Source of the DNA: Nocardioides panaciterrulae
GTDB taxonomy: Bacteria > Actinomycetota > Actinomycetes > Propionibacteriales > Nocardioidaceae
DNA: 64,000 bases
Direction: 5' to 3'
Assembly (NCBI RefSeq): GCF_013409645.1
Contig: NZ_JACCBG010000001.1
Location: forward strand, 3,594,001 to 3,658,000
The notes under the pieces were generated by a model. That model did not search any database and had not been told where the DNA came from. It saw only the letters and a list, made by a program, of their open reading frames with translations. Position numbers and translations under genes: made by a program. Below, piece after piece: positions 32,663 to 44,616 of the stretch (within the stretch, counting starts at the first letter, position 1; each line of letters begins with the position of its first letter).

Positions 32663-33712
32663 TCAGGAGTAGTCGGCCCACACCCGCCGCTCGACGGCGT
32701 CCACGGTCACGGCGCCGCCGTACGGCAGGATCCACTGCGGCCGGGTGTGGCCGAACGGCATGCCCACCACGACCACGGCGTCGGGGTTGTAGCGCTGCAC
32801 GGTCTCGATGGCCACGTCGCGCTGCTCGGCCCGCCACCGGGCCCGCTCCTCGGGGGTCCGCTGCACCTCGAAGCTGGTGCTGGGCGGCCGGGCCACCACG
32901 ACCGCGTCGACCGCGGCGAGCAGGCCCCGCTCCCCGAGCGAGCGCGCGATCCAGCCGAACTCCTGCGCGGGGATGAGCTCCTCGGAGGTCTCCAGCAGCA
33001 GCACCCCACCCTCGAGCACCGACGGGTCCGGCGGGAAGCGCCCCGCGGTCAGGATCCACTGCACGACCTCGATGCAGCCGCCCCAGGTCCGGCCGGTGAC
33101 GCTGCGGGCCGGCCCGGCCCACGTCCAGGGCTCGGTCGGCTCGCGGTCGCCGTACTCGCTCAGGGCCAGGGGGTCGCGCCAGTCCTTGCCGAAGTCCTCC
33201 GACTCCCCCGGCTCGGTGACCTCCAGGCGCCCACCGGTGAGCAGGGCCGCGCGCAGCGACGCGAGCTGGACGTCGTCGACGGCCGGCCCGGGGCCGAGCT
33301 GCACCTGGGTGGAGCCGCCGTAGAACCCGGCCACGCCCTGCTGCCACAGCCAGTTGAGCAGGTTGGTGTTGTCGCTGTAGCCCAGGAACGGCTTCGGGTC
33401 GGCGCGCACCAGCTCGGGGTCGAGGTGCGGCACCACCGTGATCTGGTCCTCACCGCCGATCGTCGCCAGCACCGCCCGGATCCGGGGGTCGGCGAAGGCG
33501 GCGTTCAGGTCCGCCGCCCGGTCCGCCGCCGAGGCCCCGAGGCGCCTGGTCGTCGGGTACTCGACCGGCACCAACCCGGTGACCTCCACCAGCCGCCGCA
33601 TCGCCTGCTCGTGCACCTCCGGCGCGAAGCCCGGCGCCGCGAAGGACGGGGAGAGGATCGCGACCCGGTCTCCGGGGGCGGCCTTGGGTGGTACGACGGG
33701 GTCCGGGTGCAT
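32663..33712 (-). CDS. S66-family peptidase (LD-carboxypeptidase / MccF-like)
   Basis: A 349-residue cytosolic serine peptidase. The catalytic Ser is in FLGYSDNTNLL, Glu in GGCIEVVQW and His in PFGHTRPQ, as in family S66. The N-terminus GDRVAILSPSFAAPG is typical. Members either trim muropeptide stem peptides or cleave microcin C-like toxins (MccF); the sequence does not decide, though the SDNT form of the nucleophile loop is common in MccF-like proteins. The ATG at 33712 follows a TTGGCT -10-like box by six bases. Confidence 0.9.
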   Translation of the reverse strand: MHPDPVVPPKAAPGDRVAILSPSFAAPGFAPEVHEQAMRRLVEVTGLVPVEYPTTRRLGASAADRAADLNAAFADPRIRAVLATIGGEDQITVVPHLDPELVRADPKPFLGYSDNTNLLNWLWQQGVAGFYGGSTQVQLGPGPAVDDVQLASLRAALLTGGRLEVTEPGESEDFGKDWRDPLALSEYGDREPTEPWTWAGPARSVTGRTWGGCIEVVQWILTAGRFPPDPSVLEGGVLLLETSEELIPAQEFGWIARSLGERGLLAAVDAVVVARPPSTSFEVQRTPEERARWRAEQRDVAIETVQRYNPDAVVVVGMPFGHTRPQWILPYGGAVTVDAVERRVWADYS

Positions 33713-33758
33713 GACCTGAGCCAATCAGCCCCGCGGGCGCCCGTCCACGCGATTCCGC

Positions 33759-34442
33759 CTACGGCGCCAGCCGCTCGGTCCGCCAGACGTCGCCCTCGCG
33801 CCGGTAGACCAGCCGGTCGTGCATCCGCCCGGGCCGGCCCTGCCAGAACTCGATCACCTCGGGGCGTACGACGTACCCGCCCCACTCCTCCGGCGCCGGC
33901 ACCTCCTCGGGGAACCGCCGCTCCGCGTCCTCGAACGCCTGCTGCAGCTCGTCGCGGCCGCGGACCGGGTGGGACTGGTGCGAGGCCCAGGCGCCCAGCC
34001 GGGACTTCCGCGGCCGGGAGGCGAAGTACTCCTCGACCGCGTCCCGGCCCAGCGGCGTGGCCACCCCGTCGACCCGCACCTGGCGCTCCAGCGGGTGCCA
34101 CGGGAAGAGCAGCGCGCAGCGCGGGTTGCCCGCGAGCTCGCGCCCCTTGCGCGAGCCGGTGTTGGTGTAGAACACGAAGCCGCGCGAGGAGACCCCCTTG
34201 AGCAGCACCATCCGCGACGACGGCGCGAAGTCCGCGCCGACGGTCGCGACCACCATCGCGTTGGCGTCGTAGAGGTCCGCCGCGAGGGCCTCGCGCAGCC
34301 ACCGGTCGAACATGGCCAGCGGGTCCGGCTCGAGGTCGGACTCCGCCAGCCCGGCCCGGGAGTACTCCTCCCGCAACGCCGCCAGGTCGATCGTCTGCTC
34401 CGGCTCGGCGCCGTCCTCCAGGTCCGTCATGAGATTGACCAT
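33759..34442 (-). CDS. pdxH: Pyridoxamine 5'-phosphate oxidase
   Basis: A 227-residue FMN enzyme that oxidises pyridoxamine- or pyridoxine-phosphate to pyridoxal-phosphate. REEYSRAGL, NAMVVATV, SSRMVLLKGVSSRGFVFYTNTGSRKGREL, and the C-terminal EFWQGRPGRMHDRLVYRR with WRTERLAP are all family signatures. The start is the third codon of the longest frame (ATG at 34442), because GGGAGG lies seven bases upstream of it and too close to the first ATG (34448). It diverges from citA. Confidence 0.95.
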   Translation of the reverse strand: MVNLMTDLEDGAEPEQTIDLAALREEYSRAGLAESDLEPDPLAMFDRWLREALAADLYDANAMVVATVGADFAPSSRMVLLKGVSSRGFVFYTNTGSRKGRELAGNPRCALLFPWHPLERQVRVDGVATPLGRDAVEEYFASRPRKSRLGAWASHQSHPVRGRDELQQAFEDAERRFPEEVPAPEEWGGYVVRPEVIEFWQGRPGRMHDRLVYRREGDVWRTERLAP

Positions 34443-34542
34443 AGACATTCCTCCCTAGCCCCACGCACCACGGCGGGGCAGAATGCAGCCGGCGCCGCGG
34501 GCGCCGTTGCCCCACCCGGCCGAGCAGAGGAGTCGCGGACCG

Positions 34543-35646
34543 ATGACCGAGGTACACCACGGACTCGAAGGTGTCGTTGCGTTCGAGACGGAGATCGCCG
34601 AGCCCGACAAGGAGGGCTCCGCGCTGCGCTACCGCGGGGTCGACATCGAGGACATCGTGGGTCGCGTCCCGTTCGAGAACGTCTGGGGCCTGCTGATCGA
34701 CGGCGCCTACACCCCGGGCCTGGCGCCGGCCGAGCCGTTCAACCTGCCGGTGCACACCGGTGACGTGCGCGTGGACGTGCAGGCGGCGGTGGCGATGCTG
34801 GCGCCGGCGTTCGGGTTCCGCCAGACCTACGACATCAGCGACGAGCAGGCCCGCGAGGACATCGGTCGGCTGGCGGTGATGGTGCTCTCCTACGCCGCGC
34901 AGTCGGCCCGCGGGCTGCACATGCCGGTGGTGCCGCAGACCCAGGTCGACGAGGGCGTGACCCTCGCGGAGAAGTTCCTGATCCGCTGGAAGGGTGAGGC
35001 CGACCCCAAGCACGTCAAGGCGATCGACGCCTACTGGAGCAGCGCCGCCGAGCACGGCATGAACGCCTCCACGTTCACCGCCCGGGTCATCACCAGCACC
35101 GGCGCCGACGTCGCGGCGGCCTTCTCCGGCGCGATCGGCGCGATGAGCGGCCCGCTGCACGGCGGCGCGCCCTCGCGGGTGCTCGGCATGATCGAGGAGG
35201 TGGAGCGGACCGGCGACGCCGCGGCGTACGTCAAGGGCCTGCTCGACTCCGGCGAACGGCTGATGGGCTTCGGCCACCGCGTCTACCGCGCCGAGGACCC
35301 GCGCGCCCGGGTGCTGCGACGCACCGCCCGCGAGCTCAACGCTCCGCGCTACGAGGTCGCCGAGGCGCTGGAGAAGGCCGCGCTGGCCGAGCTCCGCGAG
35401 CGCCGCCCCGACCGGGTGCTCGAGACCAACGTCGAGTTCTGGGCCGCGATCGTGCTCGACTTCGCCGAGGTGCCCGCCAACATGTTCACCTCGATGTTCA
35501 CCTGCGCCCGCACCGGCGGCTGGTCGGCCCACATCCTCGAGCAGAAGCGCACCGGCCGGCTGATCCGCCCCTCCGCGGTCTACGTCGGTCCGTCCCAGCG
35601 CAAGGCCGACGAGGTCGACGGCTGGCGCGACGAGTGGGCCGGCTGA
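34543..35646 (+). CDS. citA: Citrate synthase 2 (CitA-type)
   Basis: A 367-residue citrate synthase condensing oxaloacetate with acetyl-CoA. The catalytic His residues and Asp lie in SAAEHGMNASTFTARV, GPLHGGAPSRV with MGFGHRVYR, and ETNVEFWAAIVLDF. The sequence resembles mycobacterial CitA along its full length, including the start (GLEGVVAFETEIAEPDKEGSALRYRGVDIED, recalled from that family). The ATG at 34543 has an AGAGGAG ribosome site. It diverges from pdxH. Confidence 0.95.
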   Translation: MTEVHHGLEGVVAFETEIAEPDKEGSALRYRGVDIEDIVGRVPFENVWGLLIDGAYTPGLAPAEPFNLPVHTGDVRVDVQAAVAMLAPAFGFRQTYDISDEQAREDIGRLAVMVLSYAAQSARGLHMPVVPQTQVDEGVTLAEKFLIRWKGEADPKHVKAIDAYWSSAAEHGMNASTFTARVITSTGADVAAAFSGAIGAMSGPLHGGAPSRVLGMIEEVERTGDAAAYVKGLLDSGERLMGFGHRVYRAEDPRARVLRRTARELNAPRYEVAEALEKAALAELRERRPDRVLETNVEFWAAIVLDFAEVPANMFTSMFTCARTGGWSAHILEQKRTGRLIRPSAVYVGPSQRKADEVDGWRDEWAG

Positions 35647-35703
35647 CCGCGCTCCGCAGTCGGAGCAGCCAGCCGTCGACACTCGACCACCGACGCCGGC
35701 TCG

Positions 35704-36285
35704 CTAGTCGACCACCGAGCGCCGCACGAACCAGCTGGTGAGCCCCTTGCCGCCCCTGCGGGACAGCGAGATGTGCAGGTGGTCGCGGTGGCGCAACGTG
35801 GTGCTGCACTCCTTGCGCGACGGGCAGCTCGCACTCAGGTAGGGCTCGCGCCGGAAGCCGGTCCACGCGGGGTACATGTGGTCGTTCCAGATCACGTACA
35901 TGATCCCCATCCGGCGGGCCCGGGCGTCCGGGTTCCCGTGCCGGTCGGTGGCCAGCACCCAGTCGAGGAACTCCTGGGCCCGCTCCTTGTCGGCCTTCAC
36001 CGAGGCGTCCAGCAGCCAGTCGAAGGCCCGGCCCTCCTTGTGCTCGGAGGTGCCACCGACCCGGCACGGACGGGCGATCGGGCCGAACCCGCCGCCGAAG
36101 CGGCGGACCAGCCGATGCCCGAGGAACGTCGTCCCGGGCTTGGCCTCGGGGTGGCAGTGGCGCTGGGGGTGGTAGCCGGCGAGGTCCTCGATCGGCGTGC
36201 CCGCCGAGGCGGCCGGCGCGAGCGCGAGGCCCAGCAGCACGACCACGAGGAGGTGCAGGGCGAGGGCGGAGAGGGTCCGAGACAC
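35704..36285 (-). CDS. Secreted VanY/M15-like domain protein
   Basis: A 193-residue exported protein: signal peptide of about 28 residues ending ASA-GTP, then a domain with SEHKEGRAFDWLLDAS and HRDHLHISLSR, the spaced His/Asp pattern of M15-like D,D-peptidase domains (HxxxRAxD and HxHL). Cys pairs at about 40/70 may be disulfides. Some relatives appear to be peptidoglycan-binding rather than active. The start is the GTG at 36285; the frame extends upstream but the signal sequence begins here. Confidence 0.8.
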   Translation of the reverse strand: MSRTLSALALHLLVVVLLGLALAPAASAGTPIEDLAGYHPQRHCHPEAKPGTTFLGHRLVRRFGGGFGPIARPCRVGGTSEHKEGRAFDWLLDASVKADKERAQEFLDWVLATDRHGNPDARARRMGIMYVIWNDHMYPAWTGFRREPYLSASCPSRKECSTTLRHRDHLHISLSRRGGKGLTSWFVRRSVVD

Positions 36286-36341
36286 CGCACGAGGGTAGGT
36301 CGCCCCCGCCGTCACCGGAGCCGGTTCTTGAAAAGGGCTAT

Positions 36342-36347
36342 TACACT
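36342..36347 (+). promoter_or_regulatory. Candidate -10 box for the riboswitch-terC transcript
   Basis: TACACT at 36342-36347 would place the transcription start near 36354, at the first bases of the riboswitch. No good -35 was found at 17 bases. Confidence 0.4.
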
Positions 36348-36355
36348 GAGGAACA

Positions 36356-36457
36356 CGAGGGGAGTACCTCACCCAAGCGTCACCCGGTCAGTACGTCGGT
36401 CCCGCGACCGTCCCGGGTGCCCACCGGCCGAGCCGCCGGTCGAGGGAGACCTCGGAC
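36356..36457 (+). ncRNA. yybP-ykoY (manganese) riboswitch
   Basis: The conserved 5' core GAGGGGAGTA (36357-36366) and the 3' core GGGAGACCTCGG (36444-36455) are present; CGAGG (36356-36360) pairs with CCTCG (36450-36454) to close P1. CGTCACCCGGTCAGTACGTC lies between, as in actinobacterial versions. The class binds Mn2+ and controls efflux or TerC-type genes, and terC starts 22 bases downstream. Recognition is from consensus and context; a covariance-model search was not run. Confidence 0.85.
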
Positions 36458-37447
36458 ACCGCACCCGTCCGAGGAACTCATGTCGAGCATCGCCTCCCCC
36501 ACCCTCTGGGCCGTCACGATCGGCCTCGTCCTCGCCCTGCTCGCGCTGGACTTCGCGCTGACCCGTCGTCCGCACACGGTCCGCATGCGCGAGGCGCTCG
36601 CCTGGTCCGCGTTCTACGTCGCCCTCCCGCTCGCCTTCGGCGGCTGGGTGTGGTGGCAGCACGGGAGCGACCGCGGCGTGGAGTACCTCACCGGCTACCT
36701 CGTCGAGAAGTCGCTGAGCGTCGACAACCTGTTCGTGTTCATGCTGCTGCTCGCGGCGTTCGCCGTGCCCCGGCCGCTGCAGCAGCGGGTGCTGCTCTAC
36801 GGCATCGTCGGCGCCCTGCTGCTGCGCGCGGTGTTCATCGCGCTCGGCGCCGTCGCGCTGGAGGCCTTCGACTGGGTCTTCCTGGTCTTCGGGCTGGTGC
36901 TGGCGGTGACCGGCGTGAAGCTGCTGCGCGACGCCCGGACCGGCGCCGGCCACGCGGTCGACGTCGACCGCCTGCGCGTGGTGCGCCTGGTCCGCCGGCT
37001 GGTGCCCGTCACCGGGGAGTACGACGGGCCGCGGCTCACCGCCCGCCGGGGCGCCGCCGGGACGGCCCGGCGCGCCCTCACCCCGCTCGGCCTGGTGGTG
37101 ATCGTGCTGCTGGCCACCGACCTGGTCTTCGCGATCGACTCGGTGCCGGCCGTCTACGGGATCACCGGCGACCCCTACCTGGTGTTCGCGACCAACGCGT
37201 TCGCGCTGCTGGGCCTGCGGGCGCTCTTCTTCGTGCTCGCCGGCGCCCTCGAGCGGCTCCAGCACCTCGGCTACGGCATGGCCGCGATCCTGGTCTTCAT
37301 CGGCGCCAAGCTGGCCCTGCACTGGGCCCACCTGCAGTGGCCGGCGGTGCCCGAGATCCCGACGCTCGCCTCGCTGGCGGTCATCCTCGGCATCCTTGCG
37401 GTGACCGTCACCACCAGCGTCCTGGCCGGGCGGGCCGACCAGCGGGC

Positions 37448-40135
<2,688 letters not shown>

Positions 40136-40197
40136 GGGCCCGATTGTGCCCGCCCGGACCCTGGCGCCCCACCCGGCCGGCGGGCGATGCTGGGACG

Positions 40198-41028
40198 GTG
40201 ACCGACCACCTCTGGGGTGTGCGGGCCGAGCTGGCCGAGGCCGAGTTCATGTACCGCTTCAACGCCGACGCCTCCGCCACCGCGCGCGAGGCGCTCGGCA
40301 TGGACGCGCTCCGGCTCGGTGGCGGCGTGCTGACGCTGGTCCGCGAGGACCCCACCGGCGGCTACTGGAACAAGGCCGTCGGGCTCGGGATCACCGAGCC
40401 GCTGACCGGCGAGCTCATCGAGGAGGTGCTGGCGCGGGCCACGACCCACGGCGTGCCGGCGCTGGCCTTCCAGGTCGCCCCGCACGCCGAGCCGGCGCAC
40501 CACGCCCGGCTGCTCGAGGAGCGCGGCCTCACCCCCGGGACCGCGTTCGTGAAGTTCTTCGGGCCGCTGCCCGCGACGCTGCCGGGCCGCACCGACCTCG
40601 ACGTCCGCCCGGTGCGGCCCGAGCACGCGGCGGAGTACGCCCGGATCATCCGGACCGGGTTCGAGATGCCCGAGGACCCGGCGATGGAGGCGTGGTTCGC
40701 CGAGGCCCCGTCGTACGACGGGGACTGGTGGACCGTCGGCGCGTGGGACGGCGACCGGCTGGTCGCGGTGGCCAACCTGTTCGTGCACGGCGACGTGGCC
40801 ACGCTCAGCGGCGCGGCGACCCTGCCCGAGGCCCGCGGCCGCGGCGCCCAGGGCGCACTGATGGCGGCCCGGCTCCGCGAGGGCGCCGCCCGGGGGTGCC
40901 GCTGGGTCTCGACGGAGACCTGGCCGGAGTCGCCCGGCCACCCCAACCCCTCGCAGCACAACATGCGCCGGCTCGGGCTGACCGAGCTGTACCTGCGGCC
41001 CGCCTGGGTGTTCCGGCCGGCCGGGTGA
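40198..41028 (+). CDS. GNAT-family acetyltransferase (double-domain type)
   Basis: A 276-residue protein of the GNAT superfamily. The C-terminal half holds the acetyl-CoA-binding region, ATLSGAATLPEARGRGAQGALMAARLREGAARGC, followed by NMRRLGLTELYLRPAWVF; the N-terminal half looks like a degenerate GNAT fold. The substrate is unknown. The GTG at 40198 follows GATGCT by six bases. A 71-bp repeat begins 12 bases after its stop. Confidence 0.85.
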   Translation: MTDHLWGVRAELAEAEFMYRFNADASATAREALGMDALRLGGGVLTLVREDPTGGYWNKAVGLGITEPLTGELIEEVLARATTHGVPALAFQVAPHAEPAHHARLLEERGLTPGTAFVKFFGPLPATLPGRTDLDVRPVRPEHAAEYARIIRTGFEMPEDPAMEAWFAEAPSYDGDWWTVGAWDGDRLVAVANLFVHGDVATLSGAATLPEARGRGAQGALMAARLREGAARGCRWVSTETWPESPGHPNPSQHNMRRLGLTELYLRPAWVFRPAG

Positions 41029-41039
41029 GCCCCGGGGGG

Positions 41040-41110
41040 CTGCAGGAATCCCCGGCCAGCCGGGGAATCCCTCGCTTGAGGGCCGTTGCAACGCCCCCCA
41101 AGCGAGGGAA
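41040..41110 (-). repeat. 71-bp double-palindrome intergenic repeat, copy 3 (inverted)
   Basis: Same 71-bp unit as copies 1 and 2 but on the opposite strand: it begins with CTGCAG, 12 bases after the stop of the plus-strand acetyltransferase, then GAATCCCCGGCCAGCCGGGGA, and the CCCTCGCTTG...AAGCGAGGG module. Between convergent genes again. The further bases to 41216 are a GC-rich stretch with no recognisable gene. Confidence 0.85.
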
Positions 41111-41216
41111 CGGGCCGACAACCCACCGGGTACGCGCCCGGATCGAGCCTCCACCCCGCCCCCCGTCGCGCCCCCTCCGGGCCGGCCGGCCGGGTCGGCC
41201 GGGTCGGCCGGCCCGG

Positions 41217-42221
41217 TCACGAGTCCTTGAGCAGCCGCAGCGTGGCCCGCTCCAGGGCCGCCTGCCGGGCGTCCGGGCTGTTGTAGCTGCGCCGGGTGGT
41301 GCCGTTGATCGTGCGGCCCCGCTCGTAGGCCTCGATCACGCGCGGGTCGACGTACGAGCTGCGGGCCAGCGCCGGGGTGTTGCCGAGGAACGACGACACC
41401 TCCTTCATCGCCCCCGAGACCGCGCGCTTGCGCGACGCCCTGCTCTCGCCGTGCTCGGGGGTGCTGGCCAGCGCGGCGGCCGCCAGGACGGTGGCGTGCC
41501 AGGTGCGGAAGTCCTTGGCGGTCGCCTCGATCCCGGTGGTCTCCCGGACGTACTTGTTGACCAGCGTCGGCAGCACCGACCGCCACGAGCGGCGCTCCTT
41601 GTAGGACAGCAGCCGCAGGTCCTGCCCTCGGCGCCGGCGCATGATCTCGACCGCCTCGATCACCGCGGCGTCGTCGATCTCGATGCGGTGGTCGACCCCG
41701 GACTTCCCGGTGAAGGTGAACACCAGCCGGTCCTGGCGCCGGCGCACGTGCCGGCGCTCCAGCGTGGTCAGGCCGAAGCTGCCGTTGTCCTCGGCGTAGA
41801 CGTCGTTGCCGATCCGGAAGTAGCCGAGGTCCAGGAGCCGTACGGCGGCCGCGCAGGCCCGCTCCATCGGCATCCCCTCGCGCCCGAGGTCGGCGACGAC
41901 CAGCTCGCGCGCCCTGGCCAGCGCCATGCCGAACTTCCGCATCCGCTCGAACTTCTCCGCGTCCCGCCTGGTCCGCCAGTCGGGGTGGTAGAGGTACTGC
42001 CGCCGGCCGGCGTCGTCGGTGCCGACCGCCTGCAAGTGGCCGTTCGGCCACGGGCAGATCCACACGTCGGTCCACGCCGGCGGGATCACCAGCGACCGGA
42101 TCCGCTCGACCTGCTCCTCGGGCAGTCGGCCGCCGTCCTCGTCGAGGTAGACGAAGCCGCGCCCCGCCCGTCGGCGGCCCCAGCCCGGCTGGTCCGGTGA
42201 GGTGCGTCGTAGGTGCGGCAC
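41217..42221 (-). CDS. DNA topoisomerase IB
   Basis: A 334-residue type IB topoisomerase that relaxes supercoils without ATP. GRRRAGRGFVYLDEDGGRL is the N-terminal signature; the catalytic set includes Lys in FTGKSGVDHRIEI, RTWHATVLAA with Arg and His, and the nucleophilic Tyr in LARSSYVDPRVIEAY. The GTG at 42221 was chosen because TACCTA lies six bases upstream and it gives the family N-terminus (VPHLRRTSPDQPG); a start at 42287 would add 22 residues. Confidence 0.93.
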   Translation of the reverse strand: MPHLRRTSPDQPGWGRRRAGRGFVYLDEDGGRLPEEQVERIRSLVIPPAWTDVWICPWPNGHLQAVGTDDAGRRQYLYHPDWRTRRDAEKFERMRKFGMALARARELVVADLGREGMPMERACAAAVRLLDLGYFRIGNDVYAEDNGSFGLTTLERRHVRRRQDRLVFTFTGKSGVDHRIEIDDAAVIEAVEIMRRRRGQDLRLLSYKERRSWRSVLPTLVNKYVRETTGIEATAKDFRTWHATVLAAAALASTPEHGESRASRKRAVSGAMKEVSSFLGNTPALARSSYVDPRVIEAYERGRTINGTTRRSYNSPDARQAALERATLRLLKDS

Positions 42222-42362
42222 GGGCCATAGGTAGCCGGAGAGCTGCCCGAGCAAACCCGTTGTCTGGTCCAGCGGTGAGCTGGCCACCGACCCCGCGCCG
42301 GATTAGGTGGCTGACCCACCGCCCGGCCAGGCCGCCGGGAGTGCCGGGCGTCCGGCCCCGGG

Positions 42363-43367
42363 TCAGTCGCCGGGGCGCCTCGAGCCGATCCAGCCGGTCA
42401 CCATCACCAGGCCCCCGAGCACCAGCCAGGCGGTGAGGAACCACGGCCACACCGGCCGGTCCTCGGGCCGCGGGTCCGGCGCCTGCGCCCGGTCGGCGGC
42501 GGCGGGGCTGGGTGCGGCGGACGGCCCCGAGGACCCGGACGAGGACCCGGACGGGGAGGTACGGCGCAACGCGGTGCGCAGCTGCGCCGGCAGCCGCACC
42601 TGCAGCACCGGCTCGGCCTGCCCCTCGGAGCTGACGAACACCCGGCCCGCGCCGTCGACGGCGATCCCCTCGCCCTGGTCCTGGTCGGGCAGCGTGAACG
42701 AGCCGACCTCGACCAGACCGGGGAAGGAGTAGACGACCGCGCGGCCGTAGTCGCGCAGGATCAGGTGCCGGCCGTCGGGGAAGAACGCGCCGTCGGTGGC
42801 GATCGCCAGCACCGGGGCCACCGGCCGCAGCCGGTTGGTCCGGGTCGGGTCCAGCCGATCGGGCGCGGCGTACAGCTCACCGCCGAAGACGCCCTTGGTG
42901 GCGACGTAGAGCCGCCCGCTCGCGGGATCGCGGAGCAGCGTCTCGGCGTTGTGCGCGCCGTCGGGGTAGGCGAGGTCGTAGACCTGCGGGTGCACGGTCC
43001 GCTCCCCCGGGCCGACCGGCACCCGGGCGACCTGGACGGTGTCGCGGGAGGCGGTGTTGTCCCCGATGTCGCCCACCCAGACCGCGCCGTGTCCCGCGGG
43101 CGCCAGCCCCTCGGTGTCGATCGGGTCGGCGGACCAGCGGGTCACCCCGGTCGTACGCCCGGTCGCCGGGTCGACGGTGAAGACCCGGCCGGTGTCACCG
43201 GAGTCGTTGGTGGTGACGAACGCACCGTCGACGACGACCAGGGCGCTGGACTCGACGATCGCCGGGTCCCGGAACGTGAACGCGGTGACCCCCGGGTGGT
43301 GGGGCGCGGAGCCCGCCCCCATCAGGAACGGCAGGACCGCGACCAGGACCAGCCAGCGGTCACGCAC
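42363..43367 (-). CDS. Exported beta-propeller-like protein with C-terminal membrane anchor
   Basis: A 334-residue protein with a signal peptide (about 1-22), repeated short strands of beta-propeller type (IVESSALVVVDGAFVTTNDSGDTGRVFTVDPATGR; VWVGDIGDN; YLATKG-like), a Ser/Pro-rich linker, and a C-terminal membrane helix with positive tail (FLTAWLVLGGLVMVTGWIGSRR). No catalytic residues are evident. The GTG at 43367 has GGAGG six bases upstream and overlaps the end of the methyltransferase gene by eight bases, making it the last gene of that operon. Confidence 0.8.
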   Translation of the reverse strand: MRDRWLVLVAVLPFLMGAGSAPHHPGVTAFTFRDPAIVESSALVVVDGAFVTTNDSGDTGRVFTVDPATGRTTGVTRWSADPIDTEGLAPAGHGAVWVGDIGDNTASRDTVQVARVPVGPGERTVHPQVYDLAYPDGAHNAETLLRDPASGRLYVATKGVFGGELYAAPDRLDPTRTNRLRPVAPVLAIATDGAFFPDGRHLILRDYGRAVVYSFPGLVEVGSFTLPDQDQGEGIAVDGAGRVFVSSEGQAEPVLQVRLPAQLRTALRRTSPSGSSSGSSGPSAAPSPAAADRAQAPDPRPEDRPVWPWFLTAWLVLGGLVMVTGWIGSRRPGD

Positions 43368-44616
43368 CGCCACCCTCCAGCGGCTGGGCCAGCGGCTGCT
43401 CCAGCAGCTGGGCCAGCCGCGGCCGCAACGACCAGGCGCCGACCAGGTCGTCGTACTCCCTGCGGACGCCGCCGCCGGTGACCGGGCCGCCGGTGCGCAC
43501 CGCACGCAGCATGGTGTTGCGCGGCGTGTGCTCGCTCTCCACGAACTGCACCACGTCCACGCGGTAGCCCTGCAGCCGCATCAGCGAGGCGCGCAGCGCG
43601 TCGGTGAGGGTGTCCGCGAAGCGCTCCCGCAGGATGCCGTGCCTGGTGAGCAGGGCGTACGGCGCCGGCGTGGGCGCCTTGCGCAGCTGGGCGGCGATGT
43701 CGTGGTGGCAGCACGGCGCCGCCAGCACCAGCTGCGCCTGCCACTCCACGGCGCGCGCGAGCGCCTCGTCGGTGGCGGTGTCGCAGGCGTGCAGCGCGAG
43801 CACCACCTCCGGCGGCTGCTCGAGCCGGGCCCCGGCGATGGTGCCGACCACGAACTCCGCGTCGACCCCGAGGTCCCGCGCGACGGCGCTGTTGTGCTCG
43901 CGCGACTGCTCCTTGACGTCGACGCCCACGAGGTGGACCGGCAGCCCCCGCACGTGGGCGAGGTAGCGCTGGGCGGAGAAGGTCAGGTAGGCGTTGCCGC
44001 AGCCGAGGTCGACGATCCGCAGCGGCTCCTCCGGCGTCGGCCGGCGCAGGTGGCCCTTGTCGATCGCCTCGGTGATCGAGGCGTCGAGCAGCCGGAGGAA
44101 CTCCTCCACCTGCCGGTACTTCGCCTGCCGTGACGGTTTCATCCGGCCCTGGGCGTCGGTGAGCCCGAGCGCCCGGAACACCGGGTCGTCCTCGGGCAGC
44201 AGCCGCCGCTTGGCCTTGTCGTGGCTCCGGTCCACGGCACCGTCCGCGGTGGTCGAGCCCGTCGGGTCCCGGTCGGTGGTGTGCACGACCGCCTCGAGCT
44301 TCTTGGTGACCCGCAGCTGGTGGCTCTGGGTGGTGGTCTCGACGTGCCAGTTGCCGAACGGCTGGTCCAGCAGGTCGTCGACGGCGGTGCGGGCCTCGTC
44401 GCCGGCCGGGTGGTTGGAGGTGTGCGCCTGGGTGGCGTCGTACGCCGTGACCTGCAGGTGCAGGCCGGCCTTGAGGTCGACGTAGCGCAGCTCGACCCGC
44501 TTCCAGCGCGGCTGCTGGCCGCGCTGCCGGCCCGAGGCCACCGCCTTGACCAGGGTGTCGGGGTCGAGCAGGTGGTCGCGCATCCGGTTCAGCGCGCGGA
44601 GCAGCGGTTCGCTCAC
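43360..44616 (-). CDS. SAM-dependent methyltransferase (METTL25/GSTCD-like, Methyltransf_32)
   Basis: A 418-residue protein; LRIVDLGCGNAYLTFSAQRYL is the SAM-binding motif I, and VVLALHACDTATDEALARAVEWQAQLVLAAPCCHHDIAAQLR is typical of the Methyltransf_32 group, where the CCHH segment is conserved. The N-terminal 150 residues are a less conserved, probably nucleic-acid-binding, domain. The substrate is unknown, perhaps RNA. The GTG start overlaps the stop of a 29-residue membrane ORF by four bases (GTGA). Confidence 0.88.
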   Translation of the reverse strand: MSEPLLRALNRMRDHLLDPDTLVKAVASGRQRGQQPRWKRVELRYVDLKAGLHLQVTAYDATQAHTSNHPAGDEARTAVDDLLDQPFGNWHVETTTQSHQLRVTKKLEAVVHTTDRDPTGSTTADGAVDRSHDKAKRRLLPEDDPVFRALGLTDAQGRMKPSRQAKYRQVEEFLRLLDASITEAIDKGHLRRPTPEEPLRIVDLGCGNAYLTFSAQRYLAHVRGLPVHLVGVDVKEQSREHNSAVARDLGVDAEFVVGTIAGARLEQPPEVVLALHACDTATDEALARAVEWQAQLVLAAPCCHHDIAAQLRKAPTPAPYALLTRHGILRERFADTLTDALRASLMRLQGYRVDVVQFVESEHTPRNTMLRAVRTGGPVTGGGVRREYDDLVGAWSLRPRLAQLLEQPLAQPLEGGGA

